The notes beneath the pieces were generated by a model that saw only the letters and a list, made by a program, of their open reading frames with translations, was not told where the DNA came from and did no database searches. Both the position numbers and the translations under genes were made by a program. Of a stretch of 62,281 nucleotides of DNA, positions 26,010 to 34,432 are shown piece after piece. This DNA is from Pedobacter sp. UBA4863 (lineage in GTDB: Bacteria > Bacteroidota > Bacteroidia > Sphingobacteriales > Sphingobacteriaceae), in NCBI RefSeq assembly GCF_002399615.1, contig NZ_DHDZ01000043.1:4963-67243 (forward strand), read 5' to 3'. Within the stretch, counting starts at the first letter, position 1, and every line of letters begins with the position of its first letter.

Positions 26010-26900
26010 CTACTTTATTTCCTGCATTAAATTCGGATAGTCGGTTACAATGCCGTCAACACCAAGGTTTTTAACATACATCATATCCTTAACCGTGTTT
26101 ACAGTCCATGGAACAATTTTAATCCCCGCAGCATGGCACTTATCTACCAAACTTTTACCCACCAAAGGCAAATACGGGCTATAAATAGTGGGTGCAAAAC
26201 CCAGTGCTTTTATATTGTTTTCAAAATCCTCTTTCTCATCAATACCTAACGAGGTTGGTATATGTGGATATTGCTTATGCAGGTACTGTAAACTACGCAT
26301 ATCAAAAGAGTGGATCGTTACACGTTTCTCTAATTTCTTAGCTTTTACAATGTCCATCACTAGCTCTACATACTCTTCTGGGCTGGGCTGAAATTCACCA
26401 TCGCCTTTACGGATTAACTTTGTTTCGATGTTGTAGTGCGGTTTGGGTCTTTTTTTCTTTGCTACAAAAAACTCTACCCTATCAATCAAGTCGTTAAGCA
26501 AAGGTTTTGCTACCCTAAATTTTTCTTGTTGCGGGAACCTAGGATTTAGCTTTGAGCCTACATCGAAATGTTTAATTTCATCGTAGTTCATTTTATAAAT
26601 ATTAAACTGCTTTTGGTTTTTCAGTGTAATTTCTTCACCATTTGGAGAAATACTAATGGTATAATTAAAATAAGGTTCTTGAGATACTACCACCTGTTTA
26701 TCTTTAGAAATTACGACTTCCATTTTTAAGGTTGTAGCTCCACTTTCCAACGCTTTTATCATCCCCGGAATAGTATTTTCTGGCATCAGGCCTCTAGCGC
26801 CACGGTTACCTTGTATTTCAAAAGCTATAGTTTTTTTTTGGGCAAACAATGTGGTAGTGGCAACAATTAATAATAAAAAGGGGATACTAATTTTTTTCAT
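26010..26900 (-). CDS. glycerophosphodiester phosphodiesterase-like protein, probably inactive
   Basis: A 296-aa secreted protein (signal peptide MKKISIPFLLLIVATTTLFA) with the whole GDPD TIM barrel: GARGLMPENTIPG near the start, NIETKL (Glu157), TIHSFDMRSLQYL and the closing GIVTDYPN. But the active site has changed. The HRG motif reads NRG (Asn32), the metal pair ExD reads KME (Lys59, Glu61), and the second catalytic His reads Gln74 (VSQEP). I confirmed these codons on the nucleotide sequence. Hydrolysis of glycerophosphodiesters is therefore unlikely. The frame is otherwise intact. Confidence 0.85.
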   Translation of the reverse strand: MKKISIPFLLLIVATTTLFAQKKTIAFEIQGNRGARGLMPENTIPGMIKALESGATTLKMEVVISKDKQVVVSQEPYFNYTISISPNGEEITLKNQKQFNIYKMNYDEIKHFDVGSKLNPRFPQQEKFRVAKPLLNDLIDRVEFFVAKKKRPKPHYNIETKLIRKGDGEFQPSPEEYVELVMDIVKAKKLEKRVTIHSFDMRSLQYLHKQYPHIPTSLGIDEKEDFENNIKALGFAPTIYSPYLPLVGKSLVDKCHAAGIKIVPWTVNTVKDMMYVKNLGVDGIVTDYPNLMQEIK

Positions 26901-26994
26901 GATATTTAATTATAACGGCTAAATAGTAGGATACTTACAAGTATAACAGTTTTATGCAAAAATAGCGGGCTAAACAGCTTCTTAAAACCAAAAA

Positions 26995-27021
26995 AGGATT
27001 TTAACGCTTGGTTAAAATCCT
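26995..27021 (-). terminator. intrinsic terminator
   Basis: A perfect 11-bp stem AGGATTTTAAC/GTTAAAATCCT with a 5-nt loop, followed on the minus strand by TTTTTT. It ends the NTF2-like gene. Confidence 0.85.
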
Positions 27022-27060
27022 CTAATTATAGTTCATATTTGGTTACGAAGAACCTATCTA

Positions 27061-27921
27061 CTATCGTTCTGCAACAGTAAATATCTGTGTGATGATATTC
27101 CAGGTAGCATCGGCCTGACGCTCCCAAATAAAAACATAGTTAAAGCTTTCTCGTAAATCTGCCTTGTAATCTATCGTTGCCAAACCATAAGTGTAGGCAA
27201 AATCGCCACCCAAAGCTTTATCGGCCTGTGTGGTTTTTAAGTTTATCTTATCAATTACCCTATTGTTAAATGCCAAAATTCCATCTTTACCAATAATAGC
27301 GTCTGTACCCGGAAACAACAAGCGGGCATCTGGGTTCACAAAGCCAGCAAAAGCCTGCACACCATGTGTCTTAAGCATGGTATTTAAGGTTTTTTCGGTA
27401 CTATAAATAATATCTGTAGCGGCCTTTAAATCTTTTGCAGAAGCAAATTTAGGGCTGTAGGTACCTACTGGTTCTATAAAAATATTTTTAGCTTCTTTCG
27501 ATTTTATTGGTTTCATGGCCTCAGTTGCTAAATCGATAACCAATTCCCAATTTCCATCTTTACCTCTCCAAATAGACAAATAATGTCCGTAAGTTTTTTG
27601 CGCACTGCCCGCCACATAACTACCAGTGGTAAAACCCCAATTTCTACTCTTAGACAAGCGGGCATAATTGGGCTCCCAAGTTAATGCTTTGGAGTCTGGT
27701 GCTGTGGCAAAGAATTTTTTAGCATTGATAGGGTTTGGGCGAAACACAATGCCATCTGGGGCTGCAAATTCTGTAAAAGCGGCATTAACACCGTCTTTTG
27801 CTGCCTTTTGTGCAAACGCCTTTTCGGCAGCTACTAAAGATTTAACCGTGCCGTCTGACTTTTGTGCATATACATTTGCAGTTACTGCCACGGCCAATAT
27901 AGAAAGATATATTTTATTCAT
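27061..27921 (-). CDS. secreted protein with two NTF2/SnoaL-like domains
   Basis: A 286-aa protein with signal peptide MNKIYLSILAVAVTANVYA. Two domains of about 130 residues follow. Both begin with a helix and an acidic/aromatic strand typical of DUF4440/SnoaL-like folds (VKSLVAAEKAFAQKAAKDGV; IIYSTEKTLNTMLKTHGVQAF), and both end in a YTYG/WERQADATWNI strand pattern. Such folds bind small molecules or are non-catalytic. Function unknown. It has its own terminator. Confidence 0.75.
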   Translation of the reverse strand: MNKIYLSILAVAVTANVYAQKSDGTVKSLVAAEKAFAQKAAKDGVNAAFTEFAAPDGIVFRPNPINAKKFFATAPDSKALTWEPNYARLSKSRNWGFTTGSYVAGSAQKTYGHYLSIWRGKDGNWELVIDLATEAMKPIKSKEAKNIFIEPVGTYSPKFASAKDLKAATDIIYSTEKTLNTMLKTHGVQAFAGFVNPDARLLFPGTDAIIGKDGILAFNNRVIDKINLKTTQADKALGGDFAYTYGLATIDYKADLRESFNYVFIWERQADATWNIITQIFTVAER

Positions 27922-27996
27922 AATTATTTTAATGTTGCTAATTTAAAGCTAGAAAGGTTTTAAAAACTAAAAAGTAATTAACAATTGCACATTATT

Positions 27997-28029
27997 AAGT
28001 TAAAAGTCGGAATTAAAAAGTTAAAAGCG
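27997..28029. repeat. 7-bp tandem array
   Basis: AAGTTAA, AAGTCGG, AATTAAA, AAGTTAA, AAGCG, ending just before the M28 gene stop. It shares AAGTTAA with the arrays at 13623 and 47708. Confidence 0.55.
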
Positions 28030-28041
28030 TTCGCTAATAAA

Positions 28042-29031
28042 TTACAGTGCAGCGGGTTTTTCTCTATAGATTGTCTCTAACACAGTCTGCCCTACAGCTT
28101 TTAAGGTATTTCTATCAATGTTATTTAAGTTGTCTAGCTGTGTATGCCAGTTATTATAAAAACCGGCCGCATCCGAATAATGTATTATATCAATGGCAGG
28201 AATGCCAGCTTGGTTAATCCAATAATGATCGTCTATTAAAGTACCCGAGGTAACATTAATAAAATAGTTACCATAGCCAATCTCGTTAGCTATGCTCCAA
28301 ACTTTACTCATTACACTCGGCGCATATTTTCTAGAAACTTCATCTTGGGTAAACTGTGCATTGCTACCTCCTACCATATCCAAATTAATGGCATATAATG
28401 GCTTGTATGCTTTCGTTGGCTGGTGTTTAGCCCAGTACTGAGAGCCTAAACACCAAGTAGATTCGTGCGGTGTCTCATCGTTGGTACTCCCGTAATCTTC
28501 CAAATCCCATAGTATAAAATCTACACCTACTGCCGGTTGCTGCTGCTGAATTTGACGGGCCATTTCTAAAATTACCGCAACACCGCTGGCGCCATCATTT
28601 GCAGCATCAAATTGTTTATCCCTCATTCCCATGTTTGGGTCTTCATCCGAAAACGGACGGGCATCCCAATGGGCAGTAATTAAAATGCGTTGCTTTTTTT
28701 CTGGATAAAAAGCGGCCATAATGTTTTTCAATTGGTGCGTTTTACCATCGTAGGTTTTTATCGGCGCTTGCTGAACGGATACATCGCCTCCAAAAGATGT
28801 TAACTTCGCCACTAAATAGGCTGCAGTTTTGGCATGTGCAGGCGTAGATGGAATGCGTGGGCCAAAATCTACCTGCACTTTGATGTAAGCGTAGGCGCTG
28901 TCCGCATCAAAATTAGGCGACAACAATTTAACCGCTGCAGTAGCCGCTGTATCTGCTGGTTTATTTTGTTGGCAGGATTGTAAGCCAAGCAAAGCTATTA
29001 TTACTAGAAATAAGTATTTTTTGTTCATCAT
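28042..29031 (-). CDS. M28-family lipoprotein, glutaminyl-peptide cyclotransferase-like
   Basis: A 329-aa lipoprotein (MNKKYLFLVIIALLGLQSC, lipobox GLQSC at Cys about 20). The M28 zinc site is recognisable: AHWDARPFSDED, AANDGASGVAV (Asp ligand), DLEDYG (Glu) and WHTQLDNL (His). The layout and the AHWD...DGASG words resemble the type II glutaminyl cyclases of Bacteroidota, which convert N-terminal Gln to pyroglutamate on periplasmic proteins. An aminopeptidase role is the alternative. Its start lies 15 bp from the end of the DUF559 cassette. Confidence 0.85.
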   Translation of the reverse strand: MMNKKYLFLVIIALLGLQSCQQNKPADTAATAAVKLLSPNFDADSAYAYIKVQVDFGPRIPSTPAHAKTAAYLVAKLTSFGGDVSVQQAPIKTYDGKTHQLKNIMAAFYPEKKQRILITAHWDARPFSDEDPNMGMRDKQFDAANDGASGVAVILEMARQIQQQQPAVGVDFILWDLEDYGSTNDETPHESTWCLGSQYWAKHQPTKAYKPLYAINLDMVGGSNAQFTQDEVSRKYAPSVMSKVWSIANEIGYGNYFINVTSGTLIDDHYWINQAGIPAIDIIHYSDAAGFYNNWHTQLDNLNNIDRNTLKAVGQTVLETIYREKPAAL

Positions 29032-29449
29032 TTTCAGCTATTTGCGTCCCCCTTCGAAGGGGGGTAGGGGGATGACTTTTTTCAAAGTCAATTATAAAAC
29101 TTTCTATTGTTCTTTTAACATTTTCCATATCCTGCATAACCTCGTTATTAGCAAATCTCAATGTTTTATAACCTAATTCTAACAGTGCCTCATCTCTCTT
29201 ATTGTCGCTAGCCACTCTCCCTTCCCAAGAGTGGGTCAATCCATCAACCTCAATTAGTAGTTTTAAATCTTTAGAAAAGAAATCGGCAATATAATTAGCT
29301 ATGGCTCTTTGCCTTAAAAAAGAATAGCCCATCATTTGTTTGTTCCTCAGCAATTCGCACCACAATTTAATTTCTGCTTTTGTCCCTTCCTTTCTATTAT
29401 TTCGGGCAAATTGCTTTAGTTTTTTGTTGTACTCATTGTTCATCAACAT
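28961..29449 (-). CDS. DUF559 endonuclease-like protein
   Basis: A 162-aa protein of the DUF559 family (PD-(D/E)xK, Vsr-like fold). Recognisable words: NRKEGTKAEIKLWCELLRN (described, residues 17-35), YSFLRQRAIANYIADFFSKDLKLLIEVDG (about 48-76), with Asp in ADFF, Glu/Asp in IEVDG, and ALLELGYKTLRFAN. Normal members end near residue 125; here the frame continues through a REP-like palindrome (SHPPTPLRRG) and overlaps the M28 gene by 71 bp in another phase. The gene lies inside a pair of inverted repeats. Function unproven. Confidence 0.85.
   Translation of the reverse strand: MLMNNEYNKKLKQFARNNRKEGTKAEIKLWCELLRNKQMMGYSFLRQRAIANYIADFFSKDLKLLIEVDGLTHSWEGRVASDNKRDEALLELGYKTLRFANNEVMQDMENVKRTIESFIIDFEKSHPPTPLRRGTQIAENDEQKILISSNNSFAWLTILPTK
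29046..29077 (-). repeat. REP-like palindrome, copy 6, left arm of the DUF559 cassette
   Basis: Contains the perfect 16-bp palindrome CCCCCTTCGAAGGGGG (29048-29063), followed by GTAGGGGGATGACT. It is inverted relative to copy 7, with which it forms a cassette of 448 bp. Confidence 0.75.
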
Positions 29450-29462
29450 TTCTCCTTATAAT

Positions 29463-29493
29463 AATCATCCCCCTGCACCCTTCAAAGGGGGAC
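29463..29493 (+). repeat. REP-like palindrome, copy 7, right arm of the DUF559 cassette
   Basis: AATCATCCCCCTGCACCCTT then CAAAGGGGGAC. It matches the reverse complement of copy 6 except for about four differences, one of them a 1-base gap. It lies 52 bp from the end of cysS. Confidence 0.75.
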
Positions 29494-29544
29494 TTGTAAA
29501 GAGCTTAATTTTTAAAAGTAATTGACGAACCAAACATTCATTTA

Positions 29545-31005
29545 CTACACCTTACTCCAGGTAGTGCCCTCTTTACTATCTTTTAACTGAATGCCAATAT
29601 TTTGCAAGCCTAAACGGATAGAATCTGAAGTTGCATAATCTTTATTTTCTTTAGCTTGCTTGCGTAAATCGATAACCATCTCTAAAATTTCATTCAATTC
29701 TAGGTTAGAACTTTCTTCGTCTTTCAGCCCAAAAATTTCAAACACAAAATCATTAATTAATGTTTTCAATTTCTCTAATTCTTCTGCCGTAATTTTAGTC
29801 GTACCATCATAAATGGTATTAATCATCCTAGCGGCCTCAAACAATTCGGCAATAGCCACCGGGCTATTAAAATCATCGTTCATGGCGTTTAAACATTTCT
29901 CTCTAATTGGATCAATAAAAACATCACCATCGGCCGATGCCACCAACTTAGGCAATAAAGCCACTGCGTTCATTAACCTTCTAAAACCTTTTTCAGAAGC
30001 ATCTAAGGCATCGTTACTAAAATCTAACGTACTGCGATAGTGTGCTTGCAACATAAAGAACTTCACCGTCATTGGGCTATAACCCTTGCGCAACAGCGGA
30101 TGATCTCCCGTAAACAATTCGCCAGGTAAAAAGCCATTGCCCGCCGATTTTGACATCCGCGTACCATTTACCGTAAGCATGTTGGTGTGCATCCAATACT
30201 TGGCCGGCTGATGGCTCGAACAAGCTTCAGATTGCGCTATCTCGTTGGTATGGTGCGTTGCCGCCAAATCCATACCACCGCCATGTATATCAAATTCATT
30301 ACCCAAATATTTGGCGCTCATGGCAGAACATTCTATGTGCCAACCCGGAAAACCCATTCCCCACGGCGATTGCCATTGCATCAGCGTTTCAGGCTTTGCT
30401 TTAATCCAAAGCGCAAAATCTAAACGGCCTCTTTTATCATCCTGTCCGCTTAGCTCTCTCGTATTTTCTAATAAATCTTCTAGCTTACGGTTAGTTAATA
30501 TCGTGTAATTGTACTCCTTACTATATTTTTCTACGTCGAAATAAATAGTACCATCAATTTCATAGCCGTAACCATTGGCTATAATTTTTTTGATCATCTC
30601 TATCTGCTCAATAATATGTCCCGTTGCCGTAGGCTCTATACTAGGCGGCAACGTGTTAAACATGCGTAACACCTCATGAAAACCCAAGGTATATTTCTGT
30701 ACAATTTCCATGGGCTCCAATTGCTCTAACTTGGCACGTTTTGCAAATTTATCATCGCCCTCGTCCCTATCGCCTTCCAAATGGCCAGCATCGGTAATGT
30801 TGCGCACATAACGCACTTTATAACCACTGTATTTTAGATAGCGAAAAATTAAATCGAACGAAATAAAAGTACGACAGTTACCCAAATGCACATCACTGTA
30901 AACGGTGGGGCCGCACACATACATGCCCACATGCGGTGCATTTAAAGGTTCAAAAACTTCCTTTTTACGGGTTAAAGTATTGTATAACTGTAAGTCTTGT
31001 ATCAT
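29545..31005 (-). CDS. cysS: cysteinyl-tRNA synthetase
   Basis: A 486-aa class I synthetase charging tRNA-Cys. The HIGH motif reads HLGN in VYSDVHLGNCRT (about residues 36-39), with zinc ligand Cys in MYVCGPTV. Further zinc ligands lie in HIECSAMS and HTNEIAQSE, and the signature loop reads TRMSKSAGN (KMSKS-type). The DALR anticodon region follows about residue 350 (FNSPVAIAELFEA). The ATG at 31005 lies 4 nt after the -7 box TACCTTTG (31017-31010), so the mRNA may be leaderless. Confidence 0.96.
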   Translation of the reverse strand: MIQDLQLYNTLTRKKEVFEPLNAPHVGMYVCGPTVYSDVHLGNCRTFISFDLIFRYLKYSGYKVRYVRNITDAGHLEGDRDEGDDKFAKRAKLEQLEPMEIVQKYTLGFHEVLRMFNTLPPSIEPTATGHIIEQIEMIKKIIANGYGYEIDGTIYFDVEKYSKEYNYTILTNRKLEDLLENTRELSGQDDKRGRLDFALWIKAKPETLMQWQSPWGMGFPGWHIECSAMSAKYLGNEFDIHGGGMDLAATHHTNEIAQSEACSSHQPAKYWMHTNMLTVNGTRMSKSAGNGFLPGELFTGDHPLLRKGYSPMTVKFFMLQAHYRSTLDFSNDALDASEKGFRRLMNAVALLPKLVASADGDVFIDPIREKCLNAMNDDFNSPVAIAELFEAARMINTIYDGTTKITAEELEKLKTLINDFVFEIFGLKDEESSNLELNEILEMVIDLRKQAKENKDYATSDSIRLGLQNIGIQLKDSKEGTTWSKV

Positions 31006-31646
31006 CTTGCAAAGGTAAAATTTTTAAGGATGTTTTGATGTTAAGCGAATGTCTAAATTTATCTTGCCTATGCTTTATTCGAAAAGCAATTACAGTAATT
31101 CTTCTTTACCTGTAGCCCCGTTTTCCGCTTTACTAGCCTCGTTCCTCGGCGGCGTGTTCGCTACAACCGGGTTTAGTTTACAGAATGCACTGCTATTACC
31201 AAAGCATAAATAACATTAAAAATACGGAGATAGCGAGTTCGACATTACCAATATCAGCGGGGCAGAGCACAACGTCCTCACCACCCTTTAAGTAAAAAAC
31301 TTCTCTATCAACGCCCCCTTTAAACCCGCCATGCTAAACTAACACCCCATGCTTCTTACCCAGCGACGCAGCACCGACGGTACACCGACGATAGACCGAC
31401 GGTAAACCAGTACCCCCCAAACGTCAAAATGCGACAAAGCCGACAGATAAGGCAAAATAAGTACAAAAGCGACAAAACCCGTTTTTTTCATACCCCTCTT
31501 TGAGCACAAGCCTTGCGTATTCGCCTTAGAGAAGAGAAGACTTGTGTTACTTAACTCGCTCAATTAAATATAAACAGCATTAAAAACGTTGGGTTCGATA
31601 TTATAAATAGCGAATAGCGAAATTTTGGAAAATGATTGTTGACAAA
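31006..31646. repeat. 641-bp repeat-rich gap without a credible gene
   Basis: Three contiguous 11-bp units lie at 31373-31405 (ACCGACGGTAC, ACCGACGATAG, ACCGACGGTAA). Two degenerate copies of one motif occur at 31212-31262 and 31579-31620, each reading ATTAAAAA...GTTCGA-ATTA--AATA. A minus-strand open frame of 74 codons (31339-31563) crosses the tandem repeats, has odd composition and no recognisable domain, and is left uncalled. An imperfect GTAGC/GCTAC inverted pair lies near 31110-31180. This resembles decayed intergenic repeats. Confidence 0.6.
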
Positions 31647-32783
31647 CTAATACCCCTCATCACTTTCCAAAGCAAAATTCAATCGCAAATCGCTCCTTAC
31701 CGGAAAATGGTCTGATAATTTATCTCTTGAAATATGGTAGTTAATGACATCAAAATGCTTGGTTGTGGCAATATAATCGATTTGAAAATTGGGAAAAGCC
31801 CCATTATAAGTTTTACCAAAACCACTCCCCTGCTCTTTGAAAGTATTTTTTAGCGAATTGGTAATTTGGGTTACACAGTACGAAGCTGGGGTATCGTTAA
31901 AATCTCCGGCAATTACGAAAGGCAGTTTACACGTTTGCATTTCACTCTTCATGATGTTAACCTGCTCGCTTCTTCTCTCAAAAGCCCCTTTTAACATACT
32001 AGCTATCCGTCTTGAAGACCTGTATTCTGTACCCATTTTTTTAGTTACCTGGTCTATATAGTCGTAATCTTCCTTTTGGAAAGAAATAGATTGCAAATGC
32101 ACGTTGTAAACACGAAAAACCTGCCCTCTCACATCTAAATCAGCATAAATACTCCCATTACCAGCAAACTTACCAAAAGAAACTTTTCCTTTATTTGTAA
32201 TAGGATAGCGAGAAAAAATGGCTAAACCTGCTGCTTCATAATTATTATCTACCGAAGGTACAAAGTAGTAATATTTCAATTTTAAGCGCTTTTTAACGCT
32301 ATCAATCAAATCATATTCGCCTTTGCGCCGGGTAAAAAACTCCTGAAAACAAACCACATCGGGGTTTTGGTTTTCGATCACTTTAATGATTTGATCTTTG
32401 GTAGAAACGTCGTTATTTTCTCCGTATTTTTTAAATTGATGCACATTGTAGGTCATCATTCTTACATAATGCTCACTATCTTTTACGGTAGTGCCCTGCT
32501 CCCCAAATAACTGATAGGTGGCTGTTAACGTTTTCCAGCCGAGGGCAATAAAGCCAAGGGTAGCCAAGGCAAAAACAAACCTACGGCGCAATACCCAAAC
32601 CACTACAAAAACTAAATTGGCCAACAAAACAAAAGGATAGGCCAGGCCTACAAACGCAATCCAGATATTATCTTTTGGTGCGGTTTGCCCAGCCAACATG
32701 CCCACACCTAAAGTGATAGCTGCAAGCACGGCCAAAAAGAGCAACATTTTATCTAATAAAGGAAGCTTTTCTTTCTTGCTCAT
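31647..32783 (-). CDS. membrane-anchored endonuclease/exonuclease/phosphatase-family protein
   Basis: A 378-aa protein. Three membrane helices fill residues about 12-100, followed by a periplasmic EEP (DNase I-like) domain. EEP motifs: MTYNVHQF (about residue 110), VVCFQEFF (Glu metal ligand), FVIAGDFND (about 294, Asp/Asn), and KLSDHFPVRSDL at the end (catalytic His). It is the last gene of the mutL-rhomboid-rhomboid operon and overlaps the preceding rhomboid by one base. Phosphodiesterase or phosphatase activity on lipids or nucleic acids is possible; the substrate is unknown. Confidence 0.85.
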   Translation of the reverse strand: MSKKEKLPLLDKMLLFLAVLAAITLGVGMLAGQTAPKDNIWIAFVGLAYPFVLLANLVFVVVWVLRRRFVFALATLGFIALGWKTLTATYQLFGEQGTTVKDSEHYVRMMTYNVHQFKKYGENNDVSTKDQIIKVIENQNPDVVCFQEFFTRRKGEYDLIDSVKKRLKLKYYYFVPSVDNNYEAAGLAIFSRYPITNKGKVSFGKFAGNGSIYADLDVRGQVFRVYNVHLQSISFQKEDYDYIDQVTKKMGTEYRSSRRIASMLKGAFERRSEQVNIMKSEMQTCKLPFVIAGDFNDTPASYCVTQITNSLKNTFKEQGSGFGKTYNGAFPNFQIDYIATTKHFDVINYHISRDKLSDHFPVRSDLRLNFALESDEGY

Positions 32784-33619
32784 TAGTTTTTACTAGCGTC
32801 AAATAAAGTTTGTTTTTCTTTAGCAGTTAATTTCTCGTAACCGGTTTTAGATATTTTATCTAAGATAGCATCTATCTCTTCCTGATTTACTACTTCGGTT
32901 TTCTTTTTTTGTGGTTCGTTTCTCACTACCTTCATCTTAGGTTTCTTAACCAGGAAGTTACTTAAATCCGTTCCGCTTTGTAGCAATTTAATATAGACGA
33001 AACCAAACAAAGCACCACCTAAATGCGCTAAGTTTCCGCCTATATTTCCAGATCCCGGCGAAGTTCCAACAATATCAATAAGCACATAAACCAACAGCAA
33101 ATACTTTAGCCTTACATCGCCAAAGAGCAATAAACGAATGCTATAGTTTGGCACCAAGGTGGCCACAGCACTAAAAATAGCCATTACCGCAGCAGAGGCT
33201 CCAATTAAACTAGCCCCACCAGCATTTAACTGCGGACTTAAATTAAAAATTAATGCAAAAGCCAAAGCACCAATAATTGCCCCTCCCCAATAAACCACTT
33301 GGAATTGTCTTGGTTTTAAGAAATCTAAAAATAAATTTCCCATCCAATACAACCAAAGCAAGTTAAAAAGAATATGGAACAAATCTTTATGCAAAAAGAC
33401 GTAGGTAACCAAGGTATAAAACCGTAAGGGCCATTGAGCAAAATCAGCCGGGAACGCTAAATATTGAGAAATCAGTTCGTTGCCAAGCCCTTTTACCAGA
33501 AACAAACTACCAATATTAACCACCAAAAAAACAATTATATTAATGCCAATGTACAGCATGGCTGGGTTGCCCGACTTGAACAACCTATCGATGATATCCT
33601 TAAAACCGTTGTTATTCAT
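32783..33619 (-). CDS. rhomboid family intramembrane protein 2
   Basis: A 278-aa protein with six membrane helices (about residues 15-220). The catalytic Ser is in GASAAVMA (about residue 133) and the His in NLAHLGGALFG (about 190), as in GlpG-type serine proteases. A cytoplasmic tail of about 65 basic residues (KPKMKVVRNEPQKKK, then VNQEEIDAILDKISKTG) follows, with no equivalent in its upstream paralogue. It overlaps the gene before and the gene after, so translation is coupled. A substrate cannot be predicted. Confidence 0.88.
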   Translation of the reverse strand: MNNNGFKDIIDRLFKSGNPAMLYIGINIIVFLVVNIGSLFLVKGLGNELISQYLAFPADFAQWPLRFYTLVTYVFLHKDLFHILFNLLWLYWMGNLFLDFLKPRQFQVVYWGGAIIGALAFALIFNLSPQLNAGGASLIGASAAVMAIFSAVATLVPNYSIRLLLFGDVRLKYLLLVYVLIDIVGTSPGSGNIGGNLAHLGGALFGFVYIKLLQSGTDLSNFLVKKPKMKVVRNEPQKKKTEVVNQEEIDAILDKISKTGYEKLTAKEKQTLFDASKN

Positions 33620-34346
33620 AGTATTTGTAAAATCTATCCTTGTCCTTCCAAATTCTCGCCAAGATAAAACCTATTAGTGCTCCGCCTAAATGGGCAAAGT
33701 GTGCTATGGTATCTCCCGGTATGCGTGCCACACCCAAAAACAATTCTATAACGATGTAAATGGGAATAAAATATTTGGCTTTAATAGGAAATGGGATAAA
33801 CATGAGCATCAACTCCATATTTGGAAAAAGCACAGCAAAAGCCGTCATAATACCAAAAACAGCCCCCGAGGCACCAACCATAGTACCAAAGTAAACCGAA
33901 TATAAAGTAGAGGCTGTTTTCTCGGTAAACTGCGCTGGATTAAATCTTCCCTCGGCCAAAGTGTCTAAAGGCAAATTACCGTGGTTAATAAAGCTCCCTG
34001 TAATTTGGTAAAGCTCTATACCTTGCACCAACCACTGTAAAGCTAAAGCGCCCAATCCGGTAATCAAATAAAAATTGATGAACTTTTTAGCTCCCCAGCG
34101 CTGCTCTAAGATGCCACCGAACATAAATAGGCCAAACATATTAAAGAAAATATGCTGAAAGCTACCATGCATAAACATATAGGTAATGGGCTGCCAAATA
34201 CGAAACTTTGGCGAATCGAAATAATGCGCACCCAAAATATCGGCTAAATCTTTACCCTGCTCTTTAAAAACCCATGTTGCCAAAAAGAAAATCCCATTTA
34301 TAATGAGCAGGTTTTTTACTACTGGTGGTATATTAATGTTATTCAT
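33612..34346 (-). CDS. rhomboid family intramembrane serine protease 1
   Basis: A 244-aa rhomboid with six helices. Catalytic Ser in GASGAVFGI (about residue 154), His in HFAHLGGALIG (about 222); the HGSFQHIFFNM loop in helix 2 is typical. The N-terminus MNNINIPPVVKNLL is also typical of Bacteroidota members. It is downstream of mutL and overlaps the second rhomboid by 8 bp. Two consecutive rhomboid genes are common here and could form a pair with different substrates. Confidence 0.9.
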   Translation of the reverse strand: MNNINIPPVVKNLLIINGIFFLATWVFKEQGKDLADILGAHYFDSPKFRIWQPITYMFMHGSFQHIFFNMFGLFMFGGILEQRWGAKKFINFYLITGLGALALQWLVQGIELYQITGSFINHGNLPLDTLAEGRFNPAQFTEKTASTLYSVYFGTMVGASGAVFGIMTAFAVLFPNMELMLMFIPFPIKAKYFIPIYIVIELFLGVARIPGDTIAHFAHLGGALIGFILARIWKDKDRFYKYYE

Positions 34347-34398
34347 TTTAGTGGTTGGTTACTGGGTTGGCTAGTTTTTTAGACTTTTCAACCATCAA

Positions 34399-34426
34399 TC
34401 TTTTGTCTTTGTTCTTTGCTCCTTAC
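34399..34426. repeat. 7-bp tandem array
   Basis: TCTTTTG, TCTTTGT, TCTTTGC, TCCTTAC in unbroken phase between mutL and the rhomboid gene. Confidence 0.55.
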
Positions 34427-34432
34427 GCCATT

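Noticed and set aside
29046..29493. IS element or transposon around DUF559
   Set aside because: No transposase is present; described instead as a possible repeat-bracketed cassette.
31339..31563. 74-aa minus-strand frame in the long gap
   Set aside because: Crosses the 11-bp tandem repeats, has unusual Arg/Val/Trp composition, no domain and no promoter; random frame more likely.
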